Shown piece by piece: positions 11,511 to 20,398 of a DNA stretch of 64,000 nt. Source of the stretch: Planctomycetota bacterium (GTDB lineage: Bacteria; Planctomycetota; Planctomycetia; Gemmatales; HRBIN36); assembly GCA_014584395.1 (NCBI GenBank), contig JACTMY010000011.1:1-64000 (forward strand), read 5' to 3'. Numbering within the stretch: the stretch's first letter is position 1; every line of letters starts with the position of its first letter. Made by a program: the position numbers and the translations under genes. The notes beneath the pieces are model-generated. The model had not been told where the DNA came from, searched no databases, and saw only the letters and a program-made list of their open reading frames with translations.

Positions 11511-11588
11511 CCATCCAGCTATAAGGTGGATGGCCACACCATTGCGATAAAGTTGCAGAGGTTTCCACACATGTGCTGGGAACCACCT
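11511..11588 (+). promoter_or_regulatory. Two hairpins between rpoA and rplQ
   Basis: CCATCCA (11511-11517) pairs perfectly with TGGATGG (11527-11533). A second structure pairs AGGTTTCC (11559-11566) with a stretch of GGGAACCACCT (11578-11588), including one G-T wobble and a bulge. Neither is followed by a clear T run. They could tune readthrough from rpoA into rplQ, protect the message end, or have no function. Confidence 0.35.
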
Positions 11589-11655
11589 GCCTTTTGAGAT
11601 CAGTTTTCCTAGAATTAAAAGCTCACGCGTTTTTAACATAGAAACAGGTTCAACC

Positions 11656-12072
11656 ATGCGACATCTCAAACGCGGCCGCAAACTCGGCAGGAATTCCGAA
11701 CATCGTGAAGCCATGTTTCGCAACATGGCCTGCAGTTTGATCGAACACGAGCGGATCACGACGACCGTGGCCAAGGCCAAGGAATTGCGCCCCTATATCG
11801 AAAAGCTCGTCACGCTGGCTCGCAAAAACACCTTGCATGCACGCCGCTTGGTCATCACTCGGCTGGGCAACCGCAAGGAAGCGGCCAAGAAGCTTGTCGA
11901 TCAATTGGCTCCACGCTTCAAAGATCGTCCAGGCGGCTACACGCGCATCGTCAAGCGCAATTACCGCCGTTTGGGGGATGCCGCTCCCACGGCCATTATT
12001 GAGTTTGTCAAGGAAGGCGACAGCCGCAAATCCAAGAAGACTGAACCCGTTGCGCCGGCCGTCTCCACGTAA
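11656..12072 (+). CDS. rplQ: Ribosomal protein bL17
   Basis: Large-subunit protein near the exit tunnel, last gene of the alpha operon. The 138-residue product begins [12 protein letters not shown] and continues with [19 protein letters not shown] and [18 protein letters not shown], all typical of L17. The last 20 residues (Lys-, Ser- and Pro-rich) are a short extension beyond the folded core. A clear terminator follows 40 bases downstream. Confidence 0.97.
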   Translation: MRHLKRGRKLGRNSEHREAMFRNMACSLIEHERITTTVAKAKELRPYIEKLVTLARKNTLHARRLVITRLGNRKEAAKKLVDQLAPRFKDRPGGYTRIVKRNYRRLGDAAPTAIIEFVKEGDSRKSKKTEPVAPAVST

Positions 12073-12112
12073 AGTTCAAGCCCTTAAGGCCAACAACGAA
12101 TAACCGTTTCCA

Positions 12113-12136
12113 CCCCAGGTCCCCCCTGGGGTTTTA
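12113..12136 (+). terminator. Rho-independent terminator of the alpha operon
   Basis: CCCCAGG (12113-12119) pairs perfectly with CCTGGGG (12125-12131) around the loop TCCCC, followed directly by TTTTA. It closes the rpmJ-rplQ unit. Confidence 0.82.
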
Positions 12137-12296
12137 TAGTGCCCAGCCCACCGCTGTTCAGTCATGTCGGCACCATTGCACTCCGATGGCTGCTTGACCA
12201 AGGCGAGCCAGTCCGAATTGACCCCCTGACGCAAGAAAGGTAAACTGCGCTGGCTCATTGAACCGAAACGCCATCTCCCCATCCGAGGAGCAACCC

Positions 12297-13667
12297 ATGC
12301 AAGGACGCATCCCATTGCCCGCCCCCGTCATGCGATTCACCTGGATCGGCATTCTGATTGGCCTGAGTTTCGCCGCTCTGCATGCGCAGCCGACCGAGAA
12401 AGTCATATTGAAGTCCAACGCACAAAAAAACGATCAATGGCAAGTCGCCATGACCATGAAGGTCAAAGGCAACATCGTGATGAAAAGCGGCGACAAAACA
12501 ACCACGATCGAGATTGGCGCGGATGCAGAGCACCGTTTTTCAGAGATGATCCTGAATTCCCTGGAAGGCACGCCGACCAGCCTGGCGCGCTTTTATGAAG
12601 TGGCCAAGGCCAACATCGTGTTCAATCAAGGTCAGCCGCGGCCGCGCACGCTTCGCGCGGATCGCCGCTTTCAAGTCGCCCGCTCCAGTTCGGAAGGCAC
12701 GACGCTTTATTCCCCGACGGGACCGCTCACGCGCGAGGAATTGGAACTCACCGGCGATCATTTCGACACGCTCGCCATTCACGGCATCTTGCCAAACAAG
12801 GAAGTGGCCATGGGCGAGGAATGGGACATCCCCATTCCCACCGCCCAAGCCCTAGCAGACCTGGAAGGCGTCATTGAATCTCACCTCAAGGGGAAATTGG
12901 CTCAGGTGAATCAAAAGATCGCCTATATCCACGTCACGGGCACGGTGGAAGGCATTCAACAAGGGTCGGAACTGAAAGTCACCTGCGCTGGCGTCTTGGA
13001 ATACAACTTGTCGGATCAGCGCCCCCTCCGGGCTGAATGGAAGCTCAGGGAAGATCGTGCACAAGGCCCCATCAATCAAGCCTGTTTTCTGGAAAGCTTA
13101 ACCAATGTCCAGTGGACCTACGGCACGGTCAGCAAGGAACTCACCCCGGCCTTGTTGGCCACTATCCCTGACGAGCCACTGGCAGGGCATCTCATGCTGA
13201 CGTATCGCGACGAGAAGGGTCGCTTTCAATTTACCCACGAACGCAATTGGCACATGGTCGCGCAAACGCCGGAGTTCATCGTCATGAGGCAGATGGACCG
13301 CGGCGAGTTGATCAGTCAAGTCAACATCACCCCCTGGAAGTCAGCCAAGCCGGGACAGCACATGGAACCTGAAGACTTGCAAAAGCACATCACGCAGGCT
13401 CCAGGCTTTAAAGTCCAGCAGATCGCTCAGCAAGGCGAAATTCAAGGGCAGCCAGGCTATTGGATTTATCGCTTATCCACCGTGGGTGAAGCCGATGGAC
13501 TGCCGTTGCTGCAAAACGCCTACGCGATCAGCGGCCCGAGAGGCGACCAAGTCGTTTTCACCTTCACCACAGAAGTAGAGCACGCCGCCAAATTGGGCAC
13601 GAAGGATCAGGCCATGGTTAAAACCGTGGAATTCCCTGCCGTGATGCAAGTCGGTGGCAAGCAATAA
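12297..13667 (+). CDS. Secreted protein of unknown function
   Basis: A 456-residue protein I do not recognise. It begins with a basic N-terminus and hydrophobic core (FTWIGILIGLSFAALHA) ending at a plausible signal-peptidase site before QPTEK, so it is probably exported. The rest is a soluble mixed sequence, with beta-type repeats rich in Lys and Glu in the first 300 residues; no catalytic motif is visible. GAGGAG lies 7 bases before the ATG at 12297, which is why I prefer it to the TTG at 12258. The gene stands alone between the rplQ terminator and a strong hairpin before rplC. Confidence 0.8.
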   Translation: MQGRIPLPAPVMRFTWIGILIGLSFAALHAQPTEKVILKSNAQKNDQWQVAMTMKVKGNIVMKSGDKTTTIEIGADAEHRFSEMILNSLEGTPTSLARFYEVAKANIVFNQGQPRPRTLRADRRFQVARSSSEGTTLYSPTGPLTREELELTGDHFDTLAIHGILPNKEVAMGEEWDIPIPTAQALADLEGVIESHLKGKLAQVNQKIAYIHVTGTVEGIQQGSELKVTCAGVLEYNLSDQRPLRAEWKLREDRAQGPINQACFLESLTNVQWTYGTVSKELTPALLATIPDEPLAGHLMLTYRDEKGRFQFTHERNWHMVAQTPEFIVMRQMDRGELISQVNITPWKSAKPGQHMEPEDLQKHITQAPGFKVQQIAQQGEIQGQPGYWIYRLSTVGEADGLPLLQNAYAISGPRGDQVVFTFTTEVEHAAKLGTKDQAMVKTVEFPAVMQVGGKQ

Positions 13668-13736
13668 TCGATTCACACGCCTCCGATAACGACATCAAGC
13701 TAATCTGCTCACTCAAGAGCATGTTCACCTATTCCA

Positions 13737-13776
13737 GACCGATGCGGACCCTTGGAAATTGGCCGCATCGGTCTTT
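13737..13776 (+). terminator. Strong hairpin terminator before rplC
   Basis: An 11-bp perfect stem, GACCGATGCGG (13737-13747) with CCGCATCGGTC (13763-13773), encloses a 15-base loop and is followed by TTTCC. It ends the message of the secreted-protein gene and isolates rplC from upstream transcription. Confidence 0.7.
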
Positions 13777-13802
13777 CCGCCATGTGGCTTGCTTTCTATG
13801 AT
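13774..13802 (+). promoter_or_regulatory. Possible rplC promoter
   Basis: TATGAT (13797-13802) resembles a -10 box, with TTTCCG 17 bases upstream as a weak -35. It lies between the hairpin and rplC and would give a leader of about 60 bases. rplC must have its own promoter if the hairpin works, but this assignment is uncertain. Confidence 0.35.
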
Positions 13803-13867
13803 GACCTTTCGCACTCACGCAAGAATACCATGGCTCGGTGAGCCATTTATTGGTTAGGAGCATCCAC

Positions 13868-14587
13868 ATGCCGCTTGGATTGATTGGTCGCAAAATTGGC
13901 ATGACGCAGATATTCGATGAAAAGGGGCTTTCCGTGCCGTGTACGGTCTTGGAACTCGGCCCCTGCACGGTATTGCAAGTCAAAGACAAGGATGGCGATG
14001 GCTACACGGCCTTGCAATTGGGTTACATGGATAAGCCACGGCGTAAGGCCATCCGCGCCGAACGCGGTCACGTGGCCCGCATCGAATCCAAGCGCAACAA
14101 GGCACGACAAGCGGCTGGAGTAACGTTGTCGCCCAAGGCCGATTGTGAACCGAAGCGCTGTATTCGTGAATTTCGAGTGGAGGATGCCTCCACGCATAAA
14201 GTGGGTGATCAACTATCGGTTACTTTGTTCAATGACATTAAAGCTGTGGATGTCATCGGCACCTCCAAGGGTCGCGGTACGACGGGCGTTATGAAGCGAT
14301 GGAATTTTGGCGGTCTGCCCGCAAGCCATGGCGTTAAACGGCATCACCGGGCTTCAGGAAGTCAATCGGGACATGCCACGGATCGCGGCAACAGCGGCAA
14401 GAAGAAGAAAGGCAAACGCATGGCCGGCCGCTATGGCAACGAGCGCGTGACCATTCGCAACTTGTCCGTCGTCAAAGTCGATTCGGAAAATAATTTACTG
14501 CTGGTTCGCGGAGCAGTTCCTGGCCATAACAACAGCTTCTTGATGGTCCGGCCCACCAACAAGAAACGCAAGACGCAGCCAGAATGA
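13868..14587 (+). CDS. rplC: Ribosomal protein uL3
   Basis: Large-subunit protein near the peptidyl-transferase centre. The 239-residue product starts MPLGLIGRKIGMTQIF and has the family core, with GTSKGRGTTGVMKRW...GGLPASHGVKRHHRA and the central SQSG, then GKRMAGRYGN. It is about 25-30 residues longer than common bacterial L3, mainly through basic additions. TTAGGAG precedes the ATG at 7 bases; the frame is open back to 13838. The usual S10-operon neighbours (rpsJ before, rplD after) are missing: a hairpin lies upstream and a terminator directly downstream, so rplC is a single-gene unit here. Confidence 0.95.
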   Translation: MPLGLIGRKIGMTQIFDEKGLSVPCTVLELGPCTVLQVKDKDGDGYTALQLGYMDKPRRKAIRAERGHVARIESKRNKARQAAGVTLSPKADCEPKRCIREFRVEDASTHKVGDQLSVTLFNDIKAVDVIGTSKGRGTTGVMKRWNFGGLPASHGVKRHHRASGSQSGHATDRGNSGKKKKGKRMAGRYGNERVTIRNLSVVKVDSENNLLLVRGAVPGHNNSFLMVRPTNKKRKTQPE

Positions 14588-14609
14588 TCCACAACCGTCA
14601 AACGGCTTT

Positions 14610-14642
14610 CCCTCGGAAGTGATTTTCCGGGGGATTTTTTTT
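14610..14642 (+). terminator. Rho-independent terminator of rplC
   Basis: CCCTCGGAA (14610-14618) pairs with TTCCGGGGG (14625-14633), with one T-G wobble, and an A and eight T follow (14634-14642). It lies 22 bases after the rplC stop. Confidence 0.85.
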
Positions 14643-14784
14643 GTCCATGGCTTTGCATGGGAACCCGTCCAAGCGGTTCAATGTCATCATCATTTTTTGG
14701 GTTTTGGCAAGGACGCGAGCATGGCAGACGTTAAGATGGTTTCGCAATCCCATCCAGCGTCGCATGCCGCTAAGTCCTTTGATG

Positions 14785-14816
14785 CACGTGCATTTAACAA
14801 CACGTGCACTTAACAA
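14785..14816 (+). repeat. Tandem 16-bp direct repeat before a methyltransferase gene
   Basis: CACGTGCATTTAACAA (14785-14800) is followed at once by CACGTGCACTTAACAA (14801-14816), differing at one base. Each unit starts with the palindrome CACGTG. The pair ends 14 bases before the methyltransferase ATG at 14831, overlapping the likely leader. Two phased, partly palindromic units suggest an operator for a regulator; that is inference. Confidence 0.6.
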
Positions 14817-14830
14817 AAGGTTAACATCCC

Positions 14831-16333
14831 ATGACTTCATTTGCTGACGTCCAGAATCGTGAAGCTCCACTCTCTCTAACACCTGGTGATGACTATGGTG
14901 CCATTCGAGAACACTTCAAGAATGTTGGCTATACCAAGGAGGGACTCCGCCAAGCCACGCATATTCTTGGACTGGAGACATCAGCCAACCTGAATGTGAT
15001 CGAGGTGGAACGCAGGCTGCCCAAGGAGGGTCCGCTTCGAGAATTGATTCGCCTGTTTCGTTTGGGACAACCATTGAGCGAGAAAGAAGCGACGTCAGCC
15101 TTCCTACCCTTTTCCATCAAGGAAATGGTGCGCTTAGGATTGTTGTTCAAGGACGATCAAGGCTATCGAAGCCCGTTTACGCTCAACCTGCATGAAGATT
15201 TATACGTCCTCGGCGATCAACCCAGTGAAAAACCCTCGCCCCATCATGTCATTCGGCTCAATCCATCCGCCGTCGTGACTGCGGCAATGACGCCGCGGCG
15301 GACCGTGGCATCAGCTTTGGACCTGGGCACCGGCAACGGCATTCAGGCCATGCTCGCGGCCCGGCACGCCCAACAGGTGATTGCCACCGATATCAATCCT
15401 CGAGCCTTGAACGTCGCGGCAGCAAATGCACGACTGAACGGCATTGCCAACATCGAATTTCGTTTGGGCAGTTGGTTCGCCCCTGTCAGCGACGACCGCT
15501 TCGACCTCATCGTCAGCAACCCGCCCTTTGTCATTTCCCCCAAGTCCCAATTTGTGTATCGCGACAGCGGCCAGCCGGGCGACGTGATTTGCCGCATGGT
15601 TGCGCAAGATGCGGCAGCTCGACTTCATGAGGATGGTTTGGGCGTCCTCTTGGGCAACTGGCCTTTCATACCGGGGCAGGATTGGGCGGCGGAGCCGAAG
15701 CAGTGGCTCGATGGGTGCCACGTGGACGTTATTGCCCTGCTCAATCAGCAAGCAGATCCCCTGGGTTACACGATTCACTGGCAAGGGGTCGAACATCAGA
15801 CCTGGGAGAGTCTTGCTCAGACCACGGAGCAATGGCTCGCCTATTTTCGCGAGCGCCACATCCAAGCCATCGCCACAGGCAGCCTGATCTTTCGCAAACG
15901 CGCTAACGGACCCTATTTTTTCACGGGTTACGATATTCCCGACGTGCCCGCAACGCCAACAGTGGGTGAACACCTTCTCTGCCTGATTAACCATCATGAT
16001 CGCATTAGAGCCATGAAGTCATCACAAGACTGGCTGCCGATGCGCTTGCGCCCCCATCCCGCCTTGCGCATCGAGCAAACCCTCACTCCCGCCAGCGGAC
16101 GATGGGAAATCGGTTCCAGTCAAGCCCGTCTGACGACCGGCCTTGCCTTTGCGGCGCAACTGAACGCCATCACGCAAGGCTTGCTCATTCACTTGGGCCA
16201 AGCGTCAAAAACCGTAGATGAGTTGATTCACGAACTCAGCAGCAAACATAACCTCAGCCTCGAACGCATGGGGCAAACCTGCTTGGACGCTCTGCAATAT
16301 TGGTTATTACATGGGCTGATCGAGATTGCTTGA
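14831..16333 (+). CDS. Class I SAM-dependent methyltransferase, HemK/small-domain type
   Basis: A 500-residue protein with a central Rossmann methyltransferase domain (about residues 155-300). SAM motif I is LDLGTGNGIQAML near 159, the acidic residue of motif II is in TDIN, and the catalytic SNPPF is near 225. The NPPF signature is typical of enzymes that methylate exocyclic or amide nitrogens of nucleic acids, glutamine side chains or similar planar groups. The first 150 residues form a helical, winged-helix-like domain, and the last 180 are unassigned; this three-part build resembles large bacterial homologues annotated only as methyltransferase. The substrate is unknown. AAAGG precedes the ATG, and a tandem repeat lies just upstream. 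Confidence 0.85.
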   Translation: MTSFADVQNREAPLSLTPGDDYGAIREHFKNVGYTKEGLRQATHILGLETSANLNVIEVERRLPKEGPLRELIRLFRLGQPLSEKEATSAFLPFSIKEMVRLGLLFKDDQGYRSPFTLNLHEDLYVLGDQPSEKPSPHHVIRLNPSAVVTAAMTPRRTVASALDLGTGNGIQAMLAARHAQQVIATDINPRALNVAAANARLNGIANIEFRLGSWFAPVSDDRFDLIVSNPPFVISPKSQFVYRDSGQPGDVICRMVAQDAAARLHEDGLGVLLGNWPFIPGQDWAAEPKQWLDGCHVDVIALLNQQADPLGYTIHWQGVEHQTWESLAQTTEQWLAYFRERHIQAIATGSLIFRKRANGPYFFTGYDIPDVPATPTVGEHLLCLINHHDRIRAMKSSQDWLPMRLRPHPALRIEQTLTPASGRWEIGSSQARLTTGLAFAAQLNAITQGLLIHLGQASKTVDELIHELSSKHNLSLERMGQTCLDALQYWLLHGLIEIA

Positions 16334-16358
16334 TTCTACGCGGCACTGTCTAGCATCC

Positions 16359-16389
16359 TTGATCTAATAAAACTGGAATCTGCTACGAT
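16359..16389 (+). promoter_or_regulatory. Possible antiporter promoter
   Basis: TGCTACGAT (16381-16389) is an extended -10 element; TTGATC (16359-16364) is a fair -35, but the 19-base spacer is long. The antiporter start lies about 140 bases downstream. The 196 bases between the methyltransferase stop and the antiporter start hold no gene. Confidence 0.33.
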
Positions 16390-16529
16390 GCCATTCAGCG
16401 AATTGAATTGTCTTGGGTTGATTTCAACCATGGGGTATGTTATTTCCTTCACTGGAAACGAATCAATGAAGCGCTTGCACCGCGGCTCACATCGGCCTTG
16501 ATGCGGGGTTGCTTTTGGAGGCCGGTTGT

Positions 16530-18371
16530 TTGTCCAAAGAGATCATGTTGCAATTAGCCGGGATTCTCGTCTTGGGTGTCATCGCCCAATGGGTGGCCTG
16601 GCGCATCCGATTGCCTTCCATTTTGCTGTTGCTCGTGACGGGAATCCTTGCCGGTCCCATTTTTTCTTGGCTCAAGCCTGACAACTTGTTTGGCGATTTG
16701 ATGCTGCCACTCGTCTCGCTCTCGGTCGCAGTCATCGTGTATGAAGGAGGGCTGAATCTCAAGTTCCGGGAGCTACGGCACGTCGGCCGGGTCTTTATTT
16801 TGATGTGCACTGTTGGCGTCTTGATCACTTGGCTGATCGGGACCCTGGCGGCGCATTACATCGTGGGCTTTCGCTGGGCCGTGGCCGCACTCCTGGGTGC
16901 GATCCTGGTCGTGACGGGACCGACTGTGATCGGCCCGATTCTGCGCCACTTGCGCCTGCGCGGCCGAGTGGGCGCCCTGCTGAAATGGGAAGGCATCATT
17001 GTCGATCCCTTGGGCGCCATCCTGGCCGTGCTGGTCTTTTCCGTGGTCGAATCGCGCGTCTTAAGCGAAGGCGTCGGCGCCGCTGCGCTTCATCTTGGAG
17101 CGACATTTCTCATCGGCGTCCTCGCGGGGGTGTTGGCCGCCATTCTGTTAATTGTGGCCTTATCCAAGTTTTGGATTCCGGATGTGTTGCATAATCCCGT
17201 CTCCTTGATGCTCATGATCGGGACCCTGACTTTTGCCAACGGCCTTCAGGACGAAGCAGGCTTACTGGCGGTGACCGTCATGGGCGTGGCCCTGGCCAAT
17301 CAAAAATGGGTCTCCATCCGACATGTCGTCGAATTCAAGGAAACCCTGACCGTTCTCCTGATTTCATGCCTTTTTATCATCCTGTCGGCACGACTCCAAA
17401 TGGACGATCTCAAGGGCCTCGGGTGGCAAAGCCTCGCCTTTGTGGTGGTCATGATCGTCGTGGCTCGCCCCTTATCCGTCTTGGCGTGCAGCATCGGCTC
17501 GAGTTTGACCTGGTCGGAACGCTGCTTCCTTTGTTGCATGGCCCCGAGGGGAATCGTGGCGGCGGCGATTACTTCGGTGTTTGCCCTTAATCTCGCCCAA
17601 GTGGGCTACCCCACGGCGAGCGACATGGTCCCGCTGACTTTTCTTCTCGTCTTTGTCACCGTCCTTTTCTATGGCGTTACCGCGGCCCCGCTCGCTCGAT
17701 GGCTTGGGTTAATTCAATCCAATCCACAAGGCATTTTGTTCATCGGCGCTCATCCTTGGGCGCGCAGCTTGGCCCATGCCTTGCATCAAGAGGGGATTCC
17801 TGTTTTCCTCATCGACACGGACTGGGAGAACATTTGCAACACGCGGATGGCTGGTTTGCCTTGCCATTTTGGGAGTGCCTTGGCGGAGGTCACCCGCGAT
17901 GAGATCGATTACACTGGCCTCGGCCGCATGCTCGCGATCACTTCCAACAACGAGGTCAACTCACTGGCTTGCTTGCGGTTCGTGGAGGATTTTGGCCGCC
18001 AAGGGGTTTATCAACTGCCCTTCCCGCCTCCCAGGGAAGAGCGTTACGAAGCCATTGCTCCCGATTATCAAGGCCGCTTGCTCTTTGGCCAACAATACAC
18101 ATTTGCTTTCCTGGAAAAACAGGTTGGGCTTCAACCCAGAATTTCCAAAACCAAACTCACCGCCGCGTTCGACTATAAGTCCTACCTGGCCATGCATGGC
18201 ACTTCCGTGATTCCATTAGGCATTCTGAAACAGGATGGCACCCTGCAAATTCGCACGGTTCACGGTTTTGTCGAACCCGTGGCAGGCGATATGGTGATCA
18301 GCTTCTCCTGCAGCGCTCCTCATGAACCTGCTCCTTCCATGGCTCCCGAGCGAATGGGGTTAATCAAGTGA
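16530..18371 (+). CDS. Cation/proton antiporter with C-terminal Rossmann domain
   Basis: Inner-membrane antiporter of the CPA1/NhaP type, exchanging protons for Na+ or K+. About twelve hydrophobic segments fill residues 5-390, with LAGILVLGVIAQWVAWRI, PSILLLLVTGILAGP and the conserved pair near VTGPTVIGPIL. After them comes a soluble domain (about 400-520) beginning GILFIGAHPWARSLAHAL and FLIDTD, a TrkA-N-like nucleotide-binding fold whose glycine-rich loop is degenerate (GAHPWA in place of GxGxxG). GGAGG (16516-16520) lies 9 bases before a TTG at 16530, which I take as the start (613 aa); the ATG at 16545 is the alternative and 16509 the upstream limit. It converges on the glycosyltransferase gene with a 28-base gap. 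Confidence 0.9.
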   Translation: MSKEIMLQLAGILVLGVIAQWVAWRIRLPSILLLLVTGILAGPIFSWLKPDNLFGDLMLPLVSLSVAVIVYEGGLNLKFRELRHVGRVFILMCTVGVLITWLIGTLAAHYIVGFRWAVAALLGAILVVTGPTVIGPILRHLRLRGRVGALLKWEGIIVDPLGAILAVLVFSVVESRVLSEGVGAAALHLGATFLIGVLAGVLAAILLIVALSKFWIPDVLHNPVSLMLMIGTLTFANGLQDEAGLLAVTVMGVALANQKWVSIRHVVEFKETLTVLLISCLFIILSARLQMDDLKGLGWQSLAFVVVMIVVARPLSVLACSIGSSLTWSERCFLCCMAPRGIVAAAITSVFALNLAQVGYPTASDMVPLTFLLVFVTVLFYGVTAAPLARWLGLIQSNPQGILFIGAHPWARSLAHALHQEGIPVFLIDTDWENICNTRMAGLPCHFGSALAEVTRDEIDYTGLGRMLAITSNNEVNSLACLRFVEDFGRQGVYQLPFPPPREERYEAIAPDYQGRLLFGQQYTFAFLEKQVGLQPRISKTKLTAAFDYKSYLAMHGTSVIPLGILKQDGTLQIRTVHGFVEPVAGDMVISFSCSAPHEPAPSMAPERMGLIK

Positions 18372-18399
18372 GCCGCAACGCCGCTCGATTCAAGCCGAT

Positions 18400-19563
18400 T
18401 CAGCGTGATTGAGTCCTGGAGCGGTTTTGCACCCATGCCAGCGCTTGACGTGCAATGCTTAAGGCGGCATCGGGTGTGCCGAGTGCACTGGCGCGCCGTT
18501 TCATTTCGCGCAAGCGCTGCTGATCTTGCAACAGGCCATTGATTTTCATGGCCAGTGTGGCGACGTGGTTGACCTTGAGCGCCGCCCCATTTTCCAACAG
18601 ATAATCGCTATTCCTGCTTTCCTGGCCGGGGATGGGATTGATCACGACCATCACGGCTCCTCGCGCCAAGGTCTCGGAAGTGGTCAAGCCGCCGGGCTTG
18701 CTCACGACGACGTCCGCCATGGCCAACCATTCGTCCATCTCCCGGGTATAGCCAATGATCTGCACACGATGCCGATCTGGCGTGGGCTGTCGTTCAAGTT
18801 GTTCCTTCGCTTTGACGTTCTTGCCGGTCACCACGATGATGGTGCTCGGCACTTCGATCTCAAGAAGCCCATGAAAAATCTGCGCGATCGGCCCCACACC
18901 AAAGCCCCCCGCCAACTGCAAGAGGACGGGACGATCATGGGGCAACTGCCGCGATTGCAGCAAGGCCACGCGATCCTTTGGCTGGACGAAGATGGGATCG
19001 ATCGGAATGCCCGTCACGGCGATGTCCTTCCCAGGCACCCCCCAATAACAGAGATACGCGGCCCCCTCTGGCGTGGCGGTGAAATAGCGATCGCAAGGCT
19101 GATTGACCCACAACCGATGCGTTTCAAAATCGGTCGTGACGGTGAAATGCGGCGTTGTGATCTGGCCTTTTCGGCGCAGCGACGCAACGATCTCCGCGGA
19201 CAAGAAATGCGTATTGATGATCAAATCAGCGGCGTTCTGCTTCAAGGCGCGAAGAAAAGGCCGAAGACTCATTTTTTGCAGGATCAATCGCAAGTCATCC
19301 ATTTTGCCGCGGTGTTTGCCTTTGCCAGGCGGCCGATCAAGGCGATCATAAAAATACCCCAACACGTGGGGCGCCTTGTTGACGAGGTCCAAATAGGCCT
19401 GGCCATAGACGCGCCGGAATGCCGCTGAGGCCCATTGAAGGACATCGTGATTGGCCACTTCGACGCTTGGATCAAGCTGATGGAGCGCGAGCGTGACGGC
19501 CTCGGCCGCGCGCAAATGTCCCGCACCCACGGAGGCGGACAAGACCCAGATTACACGAGACAT
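18400..19563 (-). CDS. MGDG-synthase-like glycolipid glycosyltransferase
   Basis: GT28-type glycosyltransferase, related to plant monogalactosyldiacylglycerol synthase and Bacillus UgtP, which add sugars from UDP-sugars to diacylglycerol at the membrane face. The N-terminal acceptor domain begins VIWVLSASVGAGHLRAAEA. The C-terminal donor domain has LQLAGGFGVGPI near residue 215 and the nucleotide-sugar motif SKPGGLTTSETLARG near 305. The protein is 387 residues, a usual length. I chose the ATG at 19563, which begins MSRVIW, over an in-frame ATG 18 bases upstream. No signal peptide is visible, as expected for a peripheral enzyme. Lipid acceptor and sugar cannot be read from sequence. Confidence 0.9.
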   Translation of the reverse strand: MSRVIWVLSASVGAGHLRAAEAVTLALHQLDPSVEVANHDVLQWASAAFRRVYGQAYLDLVNKAPHVLGYFYDRLDRPPGKGKHRGKMDDLRLILQKMSLRPFLRALKQNAADLIINTHFLSAEIVASLRRKGQITTPHFTVTTDFETHRLWVNQPCDRYFTATPEGAAYLCYWGVPGKDIAVTGIPIDPIFVQPKDRVALLQSRQLPHDRPVLLQLAGGFGVGPIAQIFHGLLEIEVPSTIIVVTGKNVKAKEQLERQPTPDRHRVQIIGYTREMDEWLAMADVVVSKPGGLTTSETLARGAVMVVINPIPGQESRNSDYLLENGAALKVNHVATLAMKINGLLQDQQRLREMKRRASALGTPDAALSIARQALAWVQNRSRTQSR

Positions 19564-19665
19564 GGATGGACCCATCTCCATTGGACGCGTTTGATCACCC
19601 CGAAGACATGATACTTAACCCTACTGCAACCGCTGCGAACTACTCTGAATTTTCACACGAACTAT

Positions 19666-19684
19666 AGCCATTCCCGAAATGGCT
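19666..19684. promoter_or_regulatory. Inverted repeat in a divergent promoter region
   Basis: AGCCATT (19666-19672) and AATGGCT (19678-19684) are perfect arms around CCCGA. The repeat lies between the divergent glycosyltransferase and PH-domain genes, 51 bases before the latter's start. It could be an operator or a leader hairpin. Confidence 0.35.
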
Positions 19685-19735
19685 GATAATCTGACAACGT
19701 CCGCAGATGAGCCCTTGTCCAACCAGGAGCCCCCT

Positions 19736-20323
19736 ATGACTGATATGCGCCATCAAGCCATTTTGGGAGTGATTCCCCCCAGCGTGGCTGAAGCCATGAT
19801 CGCATGGCGGGTGCCGTCCTTGGCTGCCAGGCGAGGTTTGGCTCAATTGGTGGATCGCATCCAAGGAGTAGCGAAGTCCCTATTTCAAGCGACGATTCGG
19901 TTGCCCTTGTTTTTATCTATTTTTCTGATCGTCCCGGTAACCTTACTCTGTCTGGGAATCGCCTTGGTCGCTTGGCTGATGGCGGCGCCGTTCTACTTTC
20001 TCCGCGTCGTGCCCTTCTTGGGTCGCCGCTATTTATTGACGAATCAGCGGCTCGTCATCCAAAAATACCCCGCCAAGGGGATTCAGCCGATCCAGGAAGT
20101 GAAGTTAACGGAAATTCGGCGCGTTCAGGTGGTGCCCGGGTCGGAAATGCCCTTTTACCTTGCCGCTGATTTAACGATCTTAGGCGAAGCAGATAAGCCA
20201 TTAATGACGTTGCCGGGCGTCCCCGAATTCGAAAATTTCAAGGTCAATATCGAAGATGCTTATAAGGCGTGGGCTCGTGAAATGCCAAAGGAACAGGTCT
20301 GTCCCGCCTCCGCCATGAAATAG
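19736..20323 (+). CDS. Membrane protein with bacterial PH domain
   Basis: A 195-residue protein with two adjacent hydrophobic segments (about residues 52-75 and 78-95), then a bacterial pleckstrin-homology domain recognised by RRYLLTNQRLVIQ, where the 'LTNxRL' strand is typical, and IQEVKLTEIRRVQVV. Such proteins are membrane-anchored scaffolds of largely unknown role. AGGAG lies 6 bases before the ATG at 19736; the frame extends to 19679 without a ribosome binding site. It diverges from the glycolipid glycosyltransferase and converges on the prenyltransferase operon. Confidence 0.82.
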   Translation: MTDMRHQAILGVIPPSVAEAMIAWRVPSLAARRGLAQLVDRIQGVAKSLFQATIRLPLFLSIFLIVPVTLLCLGIALVAWLMAAPFYFLRVVPFLGRRYLLTNQRLVIQKYPAKGIQPIQEVKLTEIRRVQVVPGSEMPFYLAADLTILGEADKPLMTLPGVPEFENFKVNIEDAYKAWAREMPKEQVCPASAMK

Positions 20324-20398
20324 CGTTGGTTAAGGTTCCATCCGTATACCCTCAGACTGCCGTTGGCACATTGTTTCATCCAACCAATGCTGTCCTGC

